A DNA stretch of 64,000 nucleotides from Dermacoccus abyssi. GTDB taxonomy: Bacteria > Actinomycetota > Actinomycetes > Actinomycetales > Dermatophilaceae. Below the pieces are notes generated by a model that was not told where the DNA came from, searched no databases, and saw only the letters and a program-made list of their open reading frames with translations. How positions within the stretch are numbered: position 1 is the first letter of the stretch; the number at the start of each line of letters is the position of its first letter. The stretch covers positions 1 to 64,000 of the forward strand of contig NZ_QWLM01000002.1 of NCBI RefSeq assembly GCF_003515945.1, in the 5' to 3' direction. The position numbers were made by a program, and so were the translations under genes. Of the stretch, positions 56,135-64,000 are shown one piece after another.

Positions 56135-57397
56135 TCAGAGGCGGACGCCGAGCAGGGCCTCGACCGCTTCGCGGACCTGGCCACCGGAACCGATGGCCTC
56201 GTTCTCCGCGGTCTCACACCAAGCGTCCACGGCGGCGAGCGCCGACGCGGTGTCGAGGTCGTTGCGCAGGGCCCGGCGCACGGCGGCCACGACGAGCTCG
56301 GCGTCGCCGCGATCGTTCGACGTGGCGGCACGCCAGCGTGCCAGTCGCTCCTTGGCCGCCTCGAGCATGGCGTCGGTGTACTCCCAGTCGCTGCGGTAGT
56401 GCTGCGCGAGCATGACGAGACGAATGGCCATCGGGTCGACGCCCTCACGGCGCAACACGGAGACCTTGACGAGGTTGCCCTTGCTCTTGCTCATCTTCTC
56501 GCCCTCGTACCCGACCATGCCCTGGTGGGCGTAGTGGCGGGCGAAGGGCACCTGCCCGGTGAGCGCGACGGCCTGGACCGCGCTCATCTCGTGGTGCGGG
56601 AAGACGAGGTCGGTGCCGCCGCCCTGGAGAGTGAAACCGGTACCGAGGTGCTCGAGCGCGATCGAGGTGCACTCGATGTGCCATCCGGGGCGACCGCGTC
56701 CGATGACCGAACCGCCGTTCCAGGCGGGCTCCCCCGCGCGCTCCGCGCGCCACAGGAGCGGGTCGAGCGCGTCGCGCTTACCGGGCCGCTCGGGGTCGCC
56801 GCCACGGTCGGCGTAGACGTCGAGCATCTGCTCGCGACTCCAGTGCGAAAGGTCGCCGAACGTCGGCTGCTGCGCGAGGTCGAGGTAGATGTCCGCCGCG
56901 CCGTCGGCGACGTCCTCACCCTCGGGCACCGGCGAGGCGTAGGCCGCGCCGGACTCGACGAGCTTCGTAACATTGGCGGCGTGTGAGCCCATGGACTCGA
57001 CGACGCCGATGTAGTGCTGCGGCGGCAGAACGGCAAGGGCTTCCATGTCGCCGTGGAAGAGCTCGATCTCGCTCGTGGCGAGGTCGCGCCAGTCGACACC
57101 GTCACGGGTGGCACGTTCGAGCAGTGGGTCGTCGACATCCGTGACGTTCTGGACGTAGGTGACCTTCATGCCCATGTCCCGCATGACGCGGTGGGCCAGG
57201 TCGAAGGTGACGTAGGTGGCCGCGTGACCGAGGTGCGTCGCGTCGTACGGAGTGATGCCGCAGACGTACATGCCGGCTGCTTCGGCGGGCTCGATCGGAA
57301 GGGGTTTCCCGGCGGCCGTGTCGAAGAGGGCGAACGGCGTGTCCGCTCCTGCGGTGGTCGAGACGGCGGGCAGGGAGGGCGCGGACCACGATTTCAC
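56135..57397 (-). CDS. mshC: cysteine--1-D-myo-inosityl 2-amino-2-deoxy-alpha-D-glucopyranoside ligase MshC
   Basis: A 420-residue enzyme that joins cysteine to GlcN-inositol using ATP, the third dedicated step of mycothiol synthesis. It is a CysRS paralogue: zinc ligand and HIGH-like motif in MYVCGITPYDATHLGHAATYV (about residues 42-62), WHIECTSIALEHLG with zinc Cys, HHEMSAVQA and the KMSKS loop EKMSKSKGNLVKV (about 302). The C-terminal tRNA-binding domain of CysRS is missing, as expected. GTG 57397 is chosen: TAGGCT lies 7 nt upstream (leaderless) and the length fits the family. Confidence 0.96.
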   Translation of the reverse strand: MKSWSAPSLPAVSTTAGADTPFALFDTAAGKPLPIEPAEAAGMYVCGITPYDATHLGHAATYVTFDLAHRVMRDMGMKVTYVQNVTDVDDPLLERATRDGVDWRDLATSEIELFHGDMEALAVLPPQHYIGVVESMGSHAANVTKLVESGAAYASPVPEGEDVADGAADIYLDLAQQPTFGDLSHWSREQMLDVYADRGGDPERPGKRDALDPLLWRAERAGEPAWNGGSVIGRGRPGWHIECTSIALEHLGTGFTLQGGGTDLVFPHHEMSAVQAVALTGQVPFARHYAHQGMVGYEGEKMSKSKGNLVKVSVLRREGVDPMAIRLVMLAQHYRSDWEYTDAMLEAAKERLARWRAATSNDRGDAELVVAAVRRALRNDLDTASALAAVDAWCETAENEAIGSGGQVREAVEALLGVRL

Positions 57398-57416
57398 GCG
57401 GCCCAGCCTAACGCGC

Positions 57417-58253
57417 TCACAGCGGCGGCCAGGGCAGGCCGTAGCGCTCCTCGGGTGGGTCCGGGAAGGTGCCGGCTTCGAGCAGTGCGTCGGTGCGCGC
57501 GTGCAGCGCCTTGATCTCGGCGGGTGTGAGGAGCGGGGCCAACCCCTGTGTGAGTTCCCCTCGCGCCGCGACAAGGCGGCGAAGCGCCGCCTCGATCGGC
57601 TCCTCCAGTGGGTCACCGGCGAAGCCCCACAGGACGGTGCGCAGCTTGTCGTCGGTGTGGAAGGTGAGGCCGTTGTCGATGGCGAACAGTGCCTCGGGTG
57701 TCTCGATGAGGTGGGAGCCCTTGCGGTCTGCGTTGTTCGTCACAGTGTCGAACACGGCGATTCGCCGCAGGGCGGGCGTGTCGGTGTGGACGAGGACGAG
57801 TGGTCCCTCCTCACCCTCGAACGCGGCGATCGGGTGGACCGACCCCTGCTGGGAGACGAACTCCTCCTCGTCGAGCAGCGCGACGTGTGCCTGCTCCGTC
57901 GGGACGAGGGGGCCCACCCAGCGCTGCAGTGAGCCTTCGCCCAGGTCGTCTTCGAACCACCGGGTCTCGGGAACGTGATCCCAGCCGAGCGCGGCGCACA
58001 CGAGAGACGCCGCAACCTCCCGGTGCGCGAGGGTGCCTCGGGGGAAGTCGGCCAGCGGACGCTCGCCCGCCACGGGCTTGAACACGGCGCGGGCTGCGTC
58101 GTCCGGGAGCTCGCTCGGGTCGTCCGGCACCGCGGCGAGTGAACTCACGTCGGCCATGCGCAGGACGACGTTGGACGCCTCGACGAGTCGCCCCTCGAGC
58201 GTCCACCGAGCGTGCTCAGGGAGCGAACCTCCCGATTCCTTGGGTTCGCTCAA
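57417..58253 (-). CDS. SCO1664 family protein (kinase-like fold)
   Basis: A 278-residue protein conserved next to mshC in actinobacteria. Sequence resembles PI3/PI4-kinase/HipA-like folds: LRMADVSSLAAV, AVFKPVAGERPLADFPRGTLAHREVAASLV with the ATP-binding-type Lys, VFDTVTNNADRKGSHLIETPEALFAIDNGLTFH where the NxxDRK and AIDNG motifs look catalytic. Function unknown. It starts at TTG 58253, overlapping the DUF3090 stop (TTGA), so the two are coupled. Confidence 0.88.
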   Translation of the reverse strand: MSEPKESGGSLPEHARWTLEGRLVEASNVVLRMADVSSLAAVPDDPSELPDDAARAVFKPVAGERPLADFPRGTLAHREVAASLVCAALGWDHVPETRWFEDDLGEGSLQRWVGPLVPTEQAHVALLDEEEFVSQQGSVHPIAAFEGEEGPLVLVHTDTPALRRIAVFDTVTNNADRKGSHLIETPEALFAIDNGLTFHTDDKLRTVLWGFAGDPLEEPIEAALRRLVAARGELTQGLAPLLTPAEIKALHARTDALLEAGTFPDPPEERYGLPWPPL

Positions 58254-58771
58254 CGGCGGCGGTACCCGTTGGCTCGAGGGCAGACGTGACCGCTGGGATC
58301 GAGCGGCTCGTTGCACAGCGGGCACGGACGTCGGCCCTGCGCGACGAGGGCGATCGAGCGGCGGGAGAACTCTCGCGCCACGCTGGGGGTCATGACGACG
58401 CGCAGAGTCGTCTGCTCGCCGTCGGTCTCGTCACTGGCGCCCACCTCGTGCTCGAGGTCGTGGCACTCGATGCTCAGCAACTGCGTCGTCGGATTCCACG
58501 CGGCGCTCATACTGCCGACCCGGAAGATCGGGTCGACAGGCAGCTCGAGGGGGTCGTTGTCCTGCGGCGCAGCAGGAACGTCCCGGTCGGCTCCCACCTC
58601 GTCGAGCAGTTCGGCAACACGCTCGGCGAGGAGTTCCACCTGCTGCTTCTCGATGGCGACGCCCTCGACGCGGCGCGGGTCGCGCACCTGAAGGTAGAAC
58701 TCACGGGCCCCCGGCTCGCCGACCGTACCGGCGACGAAGCGCTGAGGATGAACGAACTCGAGCACTGGCAT
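58250..58771 (-). CDS. DUF3090 family protein
   Basis: A 173-residue conserved actinobacterial protein: FVHPQRFVAGTVGEPGAREFYLQVRD at the start and a C-terminal zinc-ribbon-like CPLCNEPLDPSGHVCP (about residues 150-165). Function unknown. It sits between the phosphomutase-like gene (9 nt upstream) and the SCO1664-type gene (overlapping), a constant block with mshC. TAGGCT 6 nt before the ATG suggests an additional leaderless promoter. Confidence 0.9.
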   Translation of the reverse strand: MPVLEFVHPQRFVAGTVGEPGAREFYLQVRDPRRVEGVAIEKQQVELLAERVAELLDEVGADRDVPAAPQDNDPLELPVDPIFRVGSMSAAWNPTTQLLSIECHDLEHEVGASDETDGEQTTLRVVMTPSVAREFSRRSIALVAQGRRPCPLCNEPLDPSGHVCPRANGYRRR

Positions 58772-58780
58772 GGCTCCAGC

Positions 58781-59509
58781 CTAATTGCGCTGTCCAGACG
58801 CGGTGTCCGTGACGCCCCTCGATCCGCCGACGGTGGCGTCCGAGCCGCTCGTCGCCTGGTGGGTGAGCACGTCACGCAGCCCGCCGTGGGTGTGGTTCAT
58901 GAGGAGGACGAACGGCCGTGACGACGTGTAGCGCACGATGCTGACCGAGGCGGGCGAGGCGACGATCCGCTGGAAGTCGTCGAGCGGTGTGCCCAGAGCG
59001 TCGGCGAGCACCGCCTTGATGACGTCGCCGTGGCTCACGGCAACCCACGTGGCACTCGCGCCGTGGGCCTGCTCGACCCCGGCGTCGATCCCGCGGACGG
59101 TCTCGACGGCCCTACGCTGCATGTCGCGCATCGACTCGTGCTCGAACGCGTCGCTGGGCGGAAAGGTGACGCCGGAGGGGGCCTCCTGGACGTCCTTCCA
59201 CAGCGGTTCCTTCGCCAACTCGACGAGTGGGCGCCCCGTCCACGCTCCGTAGCGGCACTCGCCGATGCCGTCATGTTCCTCGGGCACCAAGCCGGTGCGC
59301 TCCGCGAGCGGGGCTGCCGTCTCGCGACAGCGCACGAGCGGCGACGTCACGAGGCGTACGGGAGTCGTTGCCGCGGAGATCGACTCGGCGATGGCGGAGG
59401 CTTGCGTTCGGCCGGTGTCGTCGAGGTGGGTTTCGGGCGTCCAGCCGGCCAGAACACCTGAAGCGTTGGCCGTCGTACGTCCGTGTCGGAGCAGGATGAG
59501 GGTCGCCAC
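58781..59509 (-). CDS. histidine phosphatase superfamily, MSMEG_4193 family
   Basis: A 242-residue phosphoglycerate-mutase-like phosphatase. The catalytic LILLRHGRTTANASGVLAGW (His 9) and the second His in WVAVSHGDVIKAVLADALG (about residue 160) are present, with the Arg pair in VTSPLVRCRETAAPLAERTGL. It is named as a putative phosphomutase in actinobacterial genomes; the substrate is unknown. GTG 59509 has TAGGCT 6 nt upstream. Only 12 bp separate it from the annotated start of the divergent corA gene. Confidence 0.9.
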   Translation of the reverse strand: MATLILLRHGRTTANASGVLAGWTPETHLDDTGRTQASAIAESISAATTPVRLVTSPLVRCRETAAPLAERTGLVPEEHDGIGECRYGAWTGRPLVELAKEPLWKDVQEAPSGVTFPPSDAFEHESMRDMQRRAVETVRGIDAGVEQAHGASATWVAVSHGDVIKAVLADALGTPLDDFQRIVASPASVSIVRYTSSRPFVLLMNHTHGGLRDVLTHQATSGSDATVGGSRGVTDTASGQRN

Positions 59510-59521
59510 GCCGCCAGCCTA

Positions 59522-60562
59522 ATGACAGCGCCGGGCCGGATGGTCGAGGACAATGAGCCCGTGATCATCGACCAGGCCGTCTACCGCCGGGGCGAACGCC
59601 TGCCCTGCGGTGACATCAGCGACGAACTCGCTGAACTCCAGGCCCGAGGGGACGACGAGTCCAGCTTCCTGTGGATCGGCCTCAAGGATCCGACGGCCGA
59701 CGAGTTCGAACACTTCGCCCGTGAACTCGAGCTGCACCCCCTCGCTGTCGAGGATGCCCTCAAGGGTGGCCAACGACCCAAGTTCGAGATCTACGGCCAC
59801 ATGGCGTTCGTCGTCATGCGCACCCTGCGCTACATCGACGAGAGTTCCGACGTCGAAACCGGTGAACTCATGGCGTTCGTCGGCCCCCACTTCGTCGTCA
59901 CGGTGCGACGGGGTGAACCCGCGCCCCTCGAGCAGGTGCGATCTGCGCTCGAACACGACCCCACGATGCTCGAGAAGGGGCCGATGGCTGTGCTCTACAG
60001 CGTCATGGACGCGGTGGTCGACCGCTACCGCACCATCGACGAGGAGTTGAGTGACGACGTCGTCGCCATCGAGCACCGCGTGTTCACCCCCGGCCTGACG
60101 ACGGACGTCGGTGAGATCTACGCGCTCAAGCGCGAACTGCTCGAAGCGCGCTGGGCGGTGCAGCCCCTCATCGAGCCCGCTCGGCGGTTGCTCGCGGCAC
60201 GCTTCGTGCCCGACGAGTTCTCGCCCTTCTTCCGTGACATCCAGGATCACCTCCTCATCGTCCACGAGCACATCGAGACCTACGACCGGCTCCTGTCGGA
60301 TGTCCTGTCGGCCCACCTCGCGCAGGTCTCGGTTCGCCAGAACGACGACATGCGCAAGATCTCGGCCTGGGTCGCGATCGCGTCCGTCCCGACGATGTTG
60401 GCGGGCATCTACGGCATGAACTTCCACTCGATGCCGGAGCTGGAAGCATCGGTGAATGTCGGCGGCAGCGAGTTCTACTACGGCTACTACGTCGTGCTCG
60501 CCGTCCTCGTCACCGCGTGTGTGCTCCTGTGGCGCACCTTCAAGAGAACAGGATGGCTGTGA
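59522..60562 (+). CDS. corA: CorA-type magnesium/cobalt transporter
   Basis: A 346-residue pentameric divalent-cation channel. A large cytoplasmic N-domain (FLWIGLKDPTADEFEHFARELELHPLAVEDA, VVMRTLRYIDESSDVETGELMAFVGPHFVVTVR) leads into the first membrane helix with the selectivity motif GMN in AGIYGMNFHSMPEL (about residues 297-310), then the second helix. The start is uncertain: ATG 59522, ATG 59540, or GTG 59561, which has GACAAT 6 nt upstream and begins right at VIIDQAVYRRG, the conserved N-terminus. The 3' end overlaps the aldo/keto reductase. Confidence 0.93.
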   Translation: MTAPGRMVEDNEPVIIDQAVYRRGERLPCGDISDELAELQARGDDESSFLWIGLKDPTADEFEHFARELELHPLAVEDALKGGQRPKFEIYGHMAFVVMRTLRYIDESSDVETGELMAFVGPHFVVTVRRGEPAPLEQVRSALEHDPTMLEKGPMAVLYSVMDAVVDRYRTIDEELSDDVVAIEHRVFTPGLTTDVGEIYALKRELLEARWAVQPLIEPARRLLAARFVPDEFSPFFRDIQDHLLIVHEHIETYDRLLSDVLSAHLAQVSVRQNDDMRKISAWVAIASVPTMLAGIYGMNFHSMPELEASVNVGGSEFYYGYYVVLAVLVTACVLLWRTFKRTGWL

Positions 60563-61545
60563 GCTCACTGACGCACCTGCACGACGACCGACCGCACGTG
60601 GACGTCGCGACCCTCGGCGCGAGCGGCGCCCGGGTGAGTCGTGTCGTCCTCGGTGTCTCCGGGTGGGGCGGCAGCGTCGACGCCGAACGGGGCGCCGAGG
60701 TCGTCGACACCTACCGTGACGCCGGTGGCTTCACCCTCGAGGTCGGTGACACGGACGGCGGCGTGGCCGAGGAACTTCTCGGTGAGATCGTCGGCGGCCG
60801 CCATGCGCGTGACGAAGTGTTTCTCATCGCACGTTCCGGGCGCGGCTCGCACAGTGTGCCGGTGCCCGGTAGTAGCGGCGACACGTCGCGTCGGGCGCTC
60901 ATGGCGGGCCTCGACGCGTCGCTGGCCCGCCTCGGCACTGAGCACCTCGACCTGTGGCTGGTCGACGGCTTCGACGGCGTGACGCCGAGCGCCGAGGTGG
61001 CCGAGACGATGGAGTGGGCGTTGACCTCAGGGCGCGCCACCTACGTCGGTGTCGGCGATGTACCGGCCTGGCGCGCAGTGGATCTCAGCCACGAGCTGGC
61101 CACGCGGCGCATCCGTCTCGCGGCGCACGCCACCGAGTACAGCCTGCTCGAGCGTTCTGCGGACACCGACGTGGTCGACGCAGCTCGGACTCGGGGCCAC
61201 GGTGTGCTCGGCGGAAGCGCTCTCGCGGGAGGGGCCTTGACCGGCAAGTACCGCCACGGAACCCCGGCGGACTCGCGCAGGGCCGCCGGTGTCGTCCCGC
61301 TCCAGCCCCGTCACTTCGGTGCCTCGGCGCGCTCCGTCGTCGAGTCGCTCGCCACCGCCGCCGAGGGGCTGGGCGTGCACCCGAGCGAACTGGCCCTCGC
61401 CTGGCAGTTGCGGCAGGAGGGACTCGACGCCCTCATGGTCGGTGCGCGAACACCAGCGCAGATGCGCGTGCTCCTGCGTGCGGGCCAACTCGTCGTCCCC
61501 GACGAGATCCTTGCCGTCCTCGACGAGGTCTCGCGCACCCGCTGA
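60553..61545 (+). CDS. aldo/keto reductase
   Basis: A 330-residue NADPH-dependent TIM-barrel oxidoreductase. Recognisable are VATLGASGARVSRVVLGVSGWGG, RALMAGLDASLARLGTEHLDLWLVDGFD, AEVAETMEWALTSGRATYVGVGDVPAW and the C-terminal cofactor segment ELALAWQLRQEGLDALMVGARTPAQMR. The usual catalytic Tyr region is altered (FTLEVGDTDGGVAEELLGE where FDTAxxYG is expected), so activity may be changed or lost. The start is ATG 60553 or GTG 60559, the latter with AGGA upstream and a GTGA overlap with corA. Confidence 0.85.
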   Translation: MAVSSLTHLHDDRPHVDVATLGASGARVSRVVLGVSGWGGSVDAERGAEVVDTYRDAGGFTLEVGDTDGGVAEELLGEIVGGRHARDEVFLIARSGRGSHSVPVPGSSGDTSRRALMAGLDASLARLGTEHLDLWLVDGFDGVTPSAEVAETMEWALTSGRATYVGVGDVPAWRAVDLSHELATRRIRLAAHATEYSLLERSADTDVVDAARTRGHGVLGGSALAGGALTGKYRHGTPADSRRAAGVVPLQPRHFGASARSVVESLATAAEGLGVHPSELALAWQLRQEGLDALMVGARTPAQMRVLLRAGQLVVPDEILAVLDEVSRTR

Positions 61546-61563
61546 GTCGCCTCGCGACACTAG

Positions 61564-61605
61564 ACATGAGGAAGGCCCGCCGTTGCCGGCGGGCCTTCCT
61601 CATGT
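61564..61605 (+). terminator. strong hairpin terminator
   Basis: ACATGAGGAAGGCCCGCCG (61564-61582) pairs perfectly with its complement at 61587-61605; it ends the corA-aldo/keto reductase transcript and faces the convergent acidic-protein gene. Confidence 0.9.
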
Positions 61606-61637
61606 TCGGAGCGTCATTGCACTATGACGCGCGCCGC

Positions 61638-61928
61638 TCAGTGCTCGTCGTCCTCGTCTTCGTCGTCGAGGTCTTCCTCGTCGTACTCGTCGTCGTCATC
61701 TTCGTCGTCTTCCTCGTCGAAGTCCTCCTCCGAGTACACCTCGAGCGGTGTGACTTCGTTGAAGGCGTCCATGAGGGCGTCGTCGTAGTCCTCAAAGGCA
61801 TCGGCCAACGCCTGGTAGGCGGCGACGACCGCGGGGTCGTTCTCTCCCCGTCGTCCGGAACATGCTTCGAGGTGACGTTCGAAGGCGCTCGTGAGTGTTT
61901 CCAGAGCTGCGCGCGGGTCTGCGGTCAT
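61638..61928 (-). CDS. small acidic conserved protein ('primosomal protein' type)
   Basis: A 96-residue protein. The N-terminal 60 residues form a helical domain (ALETLTSAFERHLEACSGRRGENDPAVVAAYQALADAFEDYDDALMDAFNEVTPLEVY); the last 35 residues are almost entirely Asp/Glu. Actinobacterial databases label this family 'primosomal protein' without experimental basis. TAGCGT 7 nt before the ATG points to a leaderless start. Divergent from the DUF5703 gene by 37 bp. Confidence 0.8.
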   Translation of the reverse strand: MTADPRAALETLTSAFERHLEACSGRRGENDPAVVAAYQALADAFEDYDDALMDAFNEVTPLEVYSEEDFDEEDDEDDDDEYDEEDLDDEDEDDEH

Positions 61929-61965
61929 GTGGAAAACGCTACCGCGAACGCGGCAGAATGTGCAG

Positions 61966-62166
61966 ATGCCCGAGTACGAATACCGCACGCTCACCTTCGA
62001 GCGCGGCACGAGCCGCGGAGATATCCGACAGGCCCTCACCGACGAGGCGGAGTACGGGCACTGGGAACTCGCGCGCACGCGCCTCTACCTCGGCGGAATG
62101 CGTCGGGTCTGGCTGCGCCGGCGCATCATTCGCATGCGCCGCGAGTCCCCCGGCGGCCTGCTCTGA
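61966..62166 (+). CDS. DUF5703 family protein
   Basis: A 66-residue conserved actinobacterial protein: MPEYEYRTLTFERGTSRG, ALTDEAEYGHWELARTRLYLGG and VWLRRRIIRMRR cover the family. Function unknown; the C-terminal basic stretch might contact nucleic acid or membrane. CAGAAT 6 nt before the ATG resembles the leaderless pattern. It converges with the M20 peptidase gene. Confidence 0.85.
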   Translation: MPEYEYRTLTFERGTSRGDIRQALTDEAEYGHWELARTRLYLGGMRRVWLRRRIIRMRRESPGGLL

Positions 62167-62198
62167 CTCCTGTCGTGTCGGGCGGAGCCGCGAGCCGC

Positions 62199-63521
62199 TC
62201 AGCAGTCGGTGAGGAAGCGCGCCAGGACGCGCTGACCGAATTCCAGGCTCTCGACCGGCACGCGCTCGTCGATGCCGTGGAACATCGGGGCGAAGTCGAG
62301 GTCGGCCGGCAGACGCAGGGGTGCGAACCCGTAGCCGGTGATGCCGAGTTCCTTGAGCGCCTTGTTGTCCGTGCCGCCCGAGAGGCAGTACGGCAGCACT
62401 TCACAGCCCGGGTCCTCGGCGCGCAGAGCCGACTTCATCCGCTCGACGAGGTCCGTCTCGAACGGCGCGTCGAGCGCAATGTCCCGGTGCAACGTCTCGA
62501 CCGTCACGTACTCACCGGCGAGTTCCTCGATGACCCCCATGAGCTCGTCCTCGTGGCCGGGCAGGAAGCGACAGTCGACGTTGACCGATGCCGTCTGAGG
62601 AATGACGTTCTGCTTGTACCCCGCCGCAAGCATCGTCACGTTCGACGTGTTCGCCAGGGTGCCTTCGACGAAGCCGCGAGCCCCGCCGATCGTGGACAGC
62701 AGGGCGGTGTTGTCGTCGTCGGCGTACGTGATGCCCGTGGTGGTCGACAGACCGTCGAGGAGGGCGCGCACACTCGCGATGTACTGGCGCGGCCACACGT
62801 GGGCGTCGATGCGCGTGATGGCCTGCGCGAGTCGGACGATGGCGTTCTCGTCGTTCGGCACGCTGCCGTGTCCGGCGCGTCCGTGGGCGGTGAGGCGCAG
62901 CCACCGGATGCCCTTTTCCGCGGTCTGGAGCAGGTAGGCCCGCTGGTCACCACCGGAGGCTGCCGGCACGGTGACGGAGTAGCCGCCCACCTCGCTGATG
63001 GCTTCGGTGGCGCCGTCGAAGAGTTCGGGGCGGTTGTCGACGGCCCAGTGTGAGCCGAGCACTCCCCCGGCTTCCTCGTCGGCGAAGAAGGCAACGACGA
63101 GGTCTCGAGACGGCTTGACGCTGCGGCGGGCGAAGTCACGCACCGTCGCGAGGATCATGGCGTCCATGTCCTTCATGTCGATGGCGCCGCGACCCCAGAC
63201 GCACCCGTCGGCCAGGTCTGCCGCGAAGGGGTCGTGGGTCCAGTCGGCCGCTTCCGCCGGAACGACGTCGAGGTGCCCGTGGACGACGAGAGCCCCGCGC
63301 TCGGAGTCCTCACCGGGGATGCGGACGACGACGTTAGCGCGGCCCTTCTCGCTCTCGAACAACTCGGGCTCGAGGCCGACCTCCTGCAGCTGACTGACGA
63401 CGTACTCGGCCGCCTCGCGCTCCCCCGGCCCCTCGACCCCGGGGCCGTAGTTGCTCGTGTCGATGCGAATGAGGTCACGGCAGATACGAAGGACGTCGCT
63501 TTCGGCGGCTGCAGAAGTCAT
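62199..63521 (-). CDS. M20 family metallopeptidase
   Basis: A 440-residue zinc exopeptidase of the M20/M25/M40 group. Metal and catalytic motifs: LVVHGHLDVVP (about residue 77), GRGAIDMKDMDA (bridging Asp, about 110), AFFADEEAGG (catalytic and metal Glu, about 143) and a C-terminal FHGIDERVPVES His. A dimerisation domain lies between (about 190-310). Such enzymes remove residues from dipeptides or acyl-amino acids. ATG 63521 is preferred over the upstream 63551. Confidence 0.92.
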   Translation of the reverse strand: MTSAAAESDVLRICRDLIRIDTSNYGPGVEGPGEREAAEYVVSQLQEVGLEPELFESEKGRANVVVRIPGEDSERGALVVHGHLDVVPAEAADWTHDPFAADLADGCVWGRGAIDMKDMDAMILATVRDFARRSVKPSRDLVVAFFADEEAGGVLGSHWAVDNRPELFDGATEAISEVGGYSVTVPAASGGDQRAYLLQTAEKGIRWLRLTAHGRAGHGSVPNDENAIVRLAQAITRIDAHVWPRQYIASVRALLDGLSTTTGITYADDDNTALLSTIGGARGFVEGTLANTSNVTMLAAGYKQNVIPQTASVNVDCRFLPGHEDELMGVIEELAGEYVTVETLHRDIALDAPFETDLVERMKSALRAEDPGCEVLPYCLSGGTDNKALKELGITGYGFAPLRLPADLDFAPMFHGIDERVPVESLEFGQRVLARFLTDC

Positions 63522-63555
63522 GCTCCTACTCTGCCACCCGTTTCCGGGCACGAAA

Positions 63556-63587
63556 AAGCGGCCCGATGATCTCTCATCGAGCCGCTT
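63556..63587 (-). terminator. intrinsic terminator of tRNA-Leu
   Basis: On the minus strand a stem AAGCGGC...GCCGCTT with inner CGATGA/TCATCG is followed by a run of five T, the classic Rho-independent form. It lies just downstream of the tRNA. Confidence 0.88.
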
Positions 63588-63594
63588 CGCGGTG

Positions 63595-63679
63595 TGTCCG
63601 AGGGGGGACTTGAACCCCCACGTCCGATAAAGGACACTAGCACCTCAAGCTAGCGCGTCTGCCATTCCGCCACCCGGAC
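63595..63679 (-). tRNA. tRNA-Leu (anticodon GAG)
   Basis: An 85-nt type II tRNA. Acceptor arm GTCCGGG (63679-63673) pairs with CTCGGAC (63602-63596), and the discriminator base is A. Anticodon stem CTAGC/GCTAG encloses the loop TTGAGGT, giving anticodon GAG (reads CUC/CUU). A long variable arm (GTGTCCTTTATCGGAC) and the T-arm GGGGGTTCAAGTCCCCC are clear. CCA is not encoded. Confidence 0.96.
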
Positions 63680-63776
63680 AGGTGGTATTTTCCGGCCGCT
63701 TCCGCGTCCTTCCAACGAGGGAAAACATTACCAGGCGATTCCGGCGAATGCACATCGAGATCCTGGGGGTGCGCCA

Positions 63777-63808
63777 CGGCCCGCCGAGACGGTGATGTCG
63801 GCGGGCCG
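63777..63808 (-). terminator. hairpin terminator after the partial CDS
   Basis: CGGCCCGCCGA (63777-63787) pairs with TCGGCGGGCCG (63798-63808), 32 bp beyond the stop of the minus-strand gene entering from the right edge. Confidence 0.8.
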
Positions 63809-63840
63809 TTCGCGGGCTGACGACGTCGAAACGTCATACG

Positions 63841-64000
63841 TCAGGCGTTGGGATTCCCCTGCTCGTCGCGGTTCACACCTGGCAGCGGCGCGCGCACGGG
63901 ACGCTCCTCGCGCACCTCCTGCGGTGCCGGCTCCGGCGAGCCTGCAGCCTCGTCGAACGTGGGAGCAGCCACGTGCGGCGAGGACGCGATCTGCTGGCGC
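63841..64000 (-). CDS. 3' end of an unidentified protein (partial)
   Basis: The last 53 codons of a minus-strand gene that continues past the window. The visible tail is low complexity, rich in Pro, Ala and Glu (AAGSPEPAPQEVREERPVRAP) and ends in GVNRDEQGNPNA. It looks like a disordered C-terminal extension; the protein cannot be identified from it. GC-rich third positions and a terminator hairpin right after the stop support a real gene. Confidence 0.6.
   Translation of the reverse strand, partial: RQQIASSPHVAAPTFDEAAGSPEPAPQEVREERPVRAPLPGVNRDEQGNPNA

Overview
The window comes from a high-GC actinobacterium. Diagnostic genes are the mycothiol ligase MshC, RbpA, the Pup/Dop/PafA/ARC pupylation genes with PafBC, and the actinobacterial block MSMEG_4193-DUF3090-SCO1664. 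Gene order (pafA, two FKBPs, pafB, pafC, tatA, tatC, helY) and gene content suggest a Micrococcales member, perhaps related to Dermacoccus; that placement is inference. Many genes appear leaderless: a TANNNT hexamer sits 6-7 nt before the start codon, and this was used to choose starts.

Bases 1 to about 11,900 are an accessory island. The left part has a lower-GC stretch: a secreted DUF3238 protein overlapped by a small membrane protein, a DUF2188 gene bracketed by inverted palindromic repeats, and a GNAT acetyltransferase. Next is a decayed Tn7-like/Tn5053-like transposition module on the minus strand, tnsA-tniA-tniB-tniQ. Its genes were translationally coupled. tniB has a one-base frameshift and an IS3-family insertion with a target duplication. 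tniQ is cut off by an IS256-family element whose own transposase has an in-frame TAA. The right end of the island probably lies just before the terminator hairpin at 11,902.

From 11,959 onward the sequence is mostly core chromosome. 12-25 kb holds a Gre-like factor, Pr6Pr, two PH-domain paralogues, RidA, an APH(6)-type kinase, SRPBCC, an RluA-family synthase, two YbaK-type proteins, DUF1206, HAD, an orphan antitoxin-like protein, a UMF1-type MFS, RbpA behind a SigR-type promoter, FxsA and Lnt. 25-44 kb is the pupylation/Tat neighbourhood: helY, tatC, tatA, pafC, pafB, two FKBPs, pafA, pup, dop, an MFS fusion, DUF3054, ARC, trmI, an M50 protease and a RecB-like nuclease. The 20S proteasome genes prcB and prcA, normally between pup and pafA, are absent. 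ARC ends without the proteasome-docking tail and Pup ends in GGE, so the locus looks like a proteasome-independent pupylation system.

45-64 kb holds an orphan HsdR-N-like nuclease of foreign appearance, a luciferase-like monooxygenase with its FMN reductase, a TPP riboswitch and thiC, metH with a HAD gene, PAC2, mshC with its conserved neighbours, corA, an aldo/keto reductase, small conserved proteins, an M20 peptidase, tRNA-Leu(GAG) and the 3' end of one more gene cut by the window edge.
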